In this document: piece after piece, positions 62,541 through 64,000 of the stretch
Numbering within the stretch: position 1 is the first letter of the stretch
Layout: each line of letters begins with the position of its first letter
Source of the DNA: Fluviibacter phosphoraccumulans_A
Lineage (GTDB): Bacteria > Pseudomonadota > Gammaproteobacteria > Burkholderiales > Rhodocyclaceae
Direction of reading: 5' to 3'
Length of the DNA stretch: 64,000 nucleotides
Assembly (NCBI GenBank): GCA_036287865.1
Contig: CP126743.1
Coordinates: forward strand, 1,302,001 to 1,366,000
The notes under the pieces: generated by a model
Seen by the model: only the letters and a program-made list of their open reading frames with translations
Database searches by the model: none
What the model was told of the DNA's origin: nothing
Translations under genes and position numbers: made by a program

Positions 62541-63941
62541 CTAAATCACACGCGAGTATCGTGGCCTGCCGGCTTCAGTCTTCAGTCGATCCTGTTGCAG
62601 ATAATGGTCAAAAGCCATAGCAATGATCCGCACCAGCAAACGTCCATTGGGTTCAACCCGAATGCCTGTTGTATCCAAAGTTAACAACCCGGCTTCTACC
62701 AGTGGCTGCAACTGTTCAACGGCACTTGCAAAATAACTGACGAAATCAATAGACCAGGCCGAATTTACTTCAGCGTATTCGAGCTCAAAGTGGCACATCA
62801 GTTCCTGAATGACCGCACGACGCAACTCATCATCTTTGTTCATCCGGTAGCCACGGCGCACCGGCAAATGGCCCGCATCAATGTCGGCGTAATACTCTTC
62901 CAATGACTTAGCATTCTGAGAATAAACTGGCCCCACCTTGGCAATGGCTGAGACACCAAAGGCCAAAAGATCCAGTTCAGCATGCGTGGAGTAACCCTGG
63001 AAGTTACGATGGAGTTTGGCATCCTGTTGGGCCAGCGCCAATTCGTCATCAGACCGGGCAAAGTGATCCATGCCGATAAAGACATAACCAGCCTCCACCA
63101 ACGTCTCAATCGCCATGGCCATCAGCGAAAGCTTGTCTTCACCTTTGGGCAATTCCGCTTCATCAATCCGACGCTGTGGCATAAAGATCTGCGGCAGGTG
63201 CGCATAGCTATAGAGCGCAATACGATCTGGCGCTAGGCTGAGCGTTTTGCCGAGGGTAGCACGAAAGCCTTCTAGCGTCTGCTTAGGTAAGCCATAGATC
63301 AGATCGACCGAGACGGATTTAAAACCTGCATCGCGGGCTGCCAGCAAGACATCTCGTGTTTGTTCGAAGGTCTGAATACGGTTAACGGCCTTCTGAACCA
63401 GGGGATCAAAATCCTGAATCCCGAGGCTCATGCGGTTAAAACCTAATTCAGCCAGTAAATGCGCACGACTAGGATCGACGGATCGCGGATCGATCTCGAT
63501 GGAATACTCACCCTCCGGCAGAAAATCGAAACGTGAGCGCAAAATCTGAACAAGGCGTCGCATTTCGTCATCAGAAAGAAAGGTCGGCGTACCCCCGCCC
63601 CAATGAAGCTGGGTAACCGAACGAGATCCACTCAAGGATTGCAACTGCATATCCACTTCTTTCTCCAGATAATCCAGATAAAGAGAGGACTTGCTATGGT
63701 CTTTGGTAATGACCTTGTTGCAGCCACAGTAATAACAGACTGTGCTACAGAAAGGCAGATGGACATATAATGAAAGCGGTTGATCAGGTGCTGGCCGTTC
63801 CTTTAAGGCGTCTACCAATAATTGCGCCCCGGGGTTGGCAGCAAATCGGTCCGCCGTAGGATAGGATGTGTAACGGGGTCCGCTGATATCGAATCGGCGG
63901 CGCAGGTTCCGATCTACTAATGCAAGTGTCGAATTGTTCAT
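62541..63941 (-). CDS. hemN: Oxygen-independent coproporphyrinogen III oxidase
   Basis: HemN is a radical SAM enzyme that decarboxylates coproporphyrinogen III without oxygen. The cluster cysteines are in CSTVCYYCGC near residue 65. LHWGGGTPTFL, SVDLIYGLPKQTLE and DHFARSDDELA with FQGYSTH match true HemN rather than HemW. From the ATG at 63941 it has 466 residues and begins MNNSTLALVDRNLRRRFDISGPRYTSYPTADRF-type family start; an earlier start at 63998 is less likely. It is 10 bases upstream of the membrane protein gene, in one operon with it and copA. Confidence 0.95.
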   Translation of the reverse strand: MNNSTLALVDRNLRRRFDISGPRYTSYPTADRFAANPGAQLLVDALKERPAPDQPLSLYVHLPFCSTVCYYCGCNKVITKDHSKSSLYLDYLEKEVDMQLQSLSGSRSVTQLHWGGGTPTFLSDDEMRRLVQILRSRFDFLPEGEYSIEIDPRSVDPSRAHLLAELGFNRMSLGIQDFDPLVQKAVNRIQTFEQTRDVLLAARDAGFKSVSVDLIYGLPKQTLEGFRATLGKTLSLAPDRIALYSYAHLPQIFMPQRRIDEAELPKGEDKLSLMAMAIETLVEAGYVFIGMDHFARSDDELALAQQDAKLHRNFQGYSTHAELDLLAFGVSAIAKVGPVYSQNAKSLEEYYADIDAGHLPVRRGYRMNKDDELRRAVIQELMCHFELEYAEVNSAWSIDFVSYFASAVEQLQPLVEAGLLTLDTTGIRVEPNGRLLVRIIAMAFDHYLQQDRLKTEAGRPRYSRVI

Positions 63942-64000
63942 AACAGAATTATATGACTTCAAAGCCAGTATCGCAGGCCTGTAAAACAAATCAGACAATG

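Noticed and set aside
1..64000. Genome-wide reassignment of TGA or another stop codon
   Set aside because: All three stop codons appear inside broken frames, and TGA is the true end of several intact, overlapping genes such as lolC/E, the M48 protease and the hydrolase before relA. The breaks also include indels, so decay or error explains them better.
1..64000. CRISPR array
   Set aside because: No regularly spaced short direct repeats were seen. The only clear direct repeat is the 79-bp duplication at adk.
1..64000. tRNA, rRNA or known riboswitch
   Set aside because: I found no cloverleaf with a TTC-type T-arm and no recognisable riboswitch core in the intergenic gaps. Most gaps are short.

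Overview
The window reads as a chromosomal segment of a betaproteobacterium, most likely of the order Burkholderiales. This rests on gene order (trxA-rho-rpmE; orn divergent from an M48 protease-rsgA pair; argD-argF-argG with a divergent DUF3579 gene; exbB-exbD-lpxK-Trm112-kdsB-adk; an rpfE-like gene overlapping recJ; copA and hemN around a DsbD-like membrane protein). No species can be named from sequence alone. There is no rRNA, tRNA, CRISPR array or prophage that I can see.

Layout. 1-8.5 kb: 3' end of ppk1, relA (broken), an alpha/beta hydrolase, comEC (broken), lolD and lolC/E. 8.6-13.9 kb: rpfE-like, recJ, htpG, greB (broken). 14-16.3 kb: fabI (broken) and a MaoC-phosphotransacylase fusion. 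16.3-23.9 kb: CBS protein, ferredoxin, trxA, rho, rpmE, a PMT-type glycosyltransferase, orn, M48 protease, rsgA (broken). 24-32.4 kb: thiolase, CobD/CbiB-like protein, CoA pyrophosphatase (broken), yajQ, ppnP, DUF2788, argG-argF-argD, DUF3579 (in-frame stop), rpsT. 32.4-37 kb: murJ, PEBP protein, PPK2, CorC-like protein. 37-49 kb: a strongly eroded stretch with heavy-metal efflux genes (czcC/czcB-like), persulfide dioxygenase, TauE/SafE, YeeE, dienelactone hydrolase, DUF3422, a damaged IS1595-type element, molybdenum-cofactor genes and a PPi-type phosphofructokinase. Only tauE, moaD, moaE and moaA look intact there. 49-55.3 kb: adk, kdsB, Trm112-like, lpxK, exbD (broken), exbB, a 420-bp gap with three DnaA-box-like sites, xseA, sodB. 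55.3-64 kb, all minus strand: ubiC (broken), DUF192, rluE, glnB, nadE, ppa, copA, a DsbD-like membrane protein, hemN.

A dominant property of the window is the number of interrupted genes. About 17 of roughly 65 genes carry frameshifts, in-frame stops, internal deletions or truncations, including normally important genes (fabI, exbD, rsgA, relA). Some changes sit in homopolymers and could be sequencing or assembly errors. Others (loss of conserved motifs in the Nudix protein, MoaC, RsgA and ComEC; tail-to-tail truncated gene pairs; an IS with an internal deletion) look like real sequence change or mis-joining. The two explanations cannot be separated from the sequence alone.

Functionally the segment mixes housekeeping (replication/repair, termination, ribosome rescue and assembly, lipid A and lipoprotein export, arginine and NAD synthesis, haem) with polyphosphate/stringent response, PHA/acyl-CoA metabolism and a decaying accessory block for sulfur, metal and molybdopterin metabolism. 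I found no clear new multi-gene system. The best leads are the DnaA-box cluster, the 79-bp duplication at the adk start, the lysine-rich ArgG tail, the pattern of single in-frame stops, and the chimeric junctions of the 37-49 kb block.
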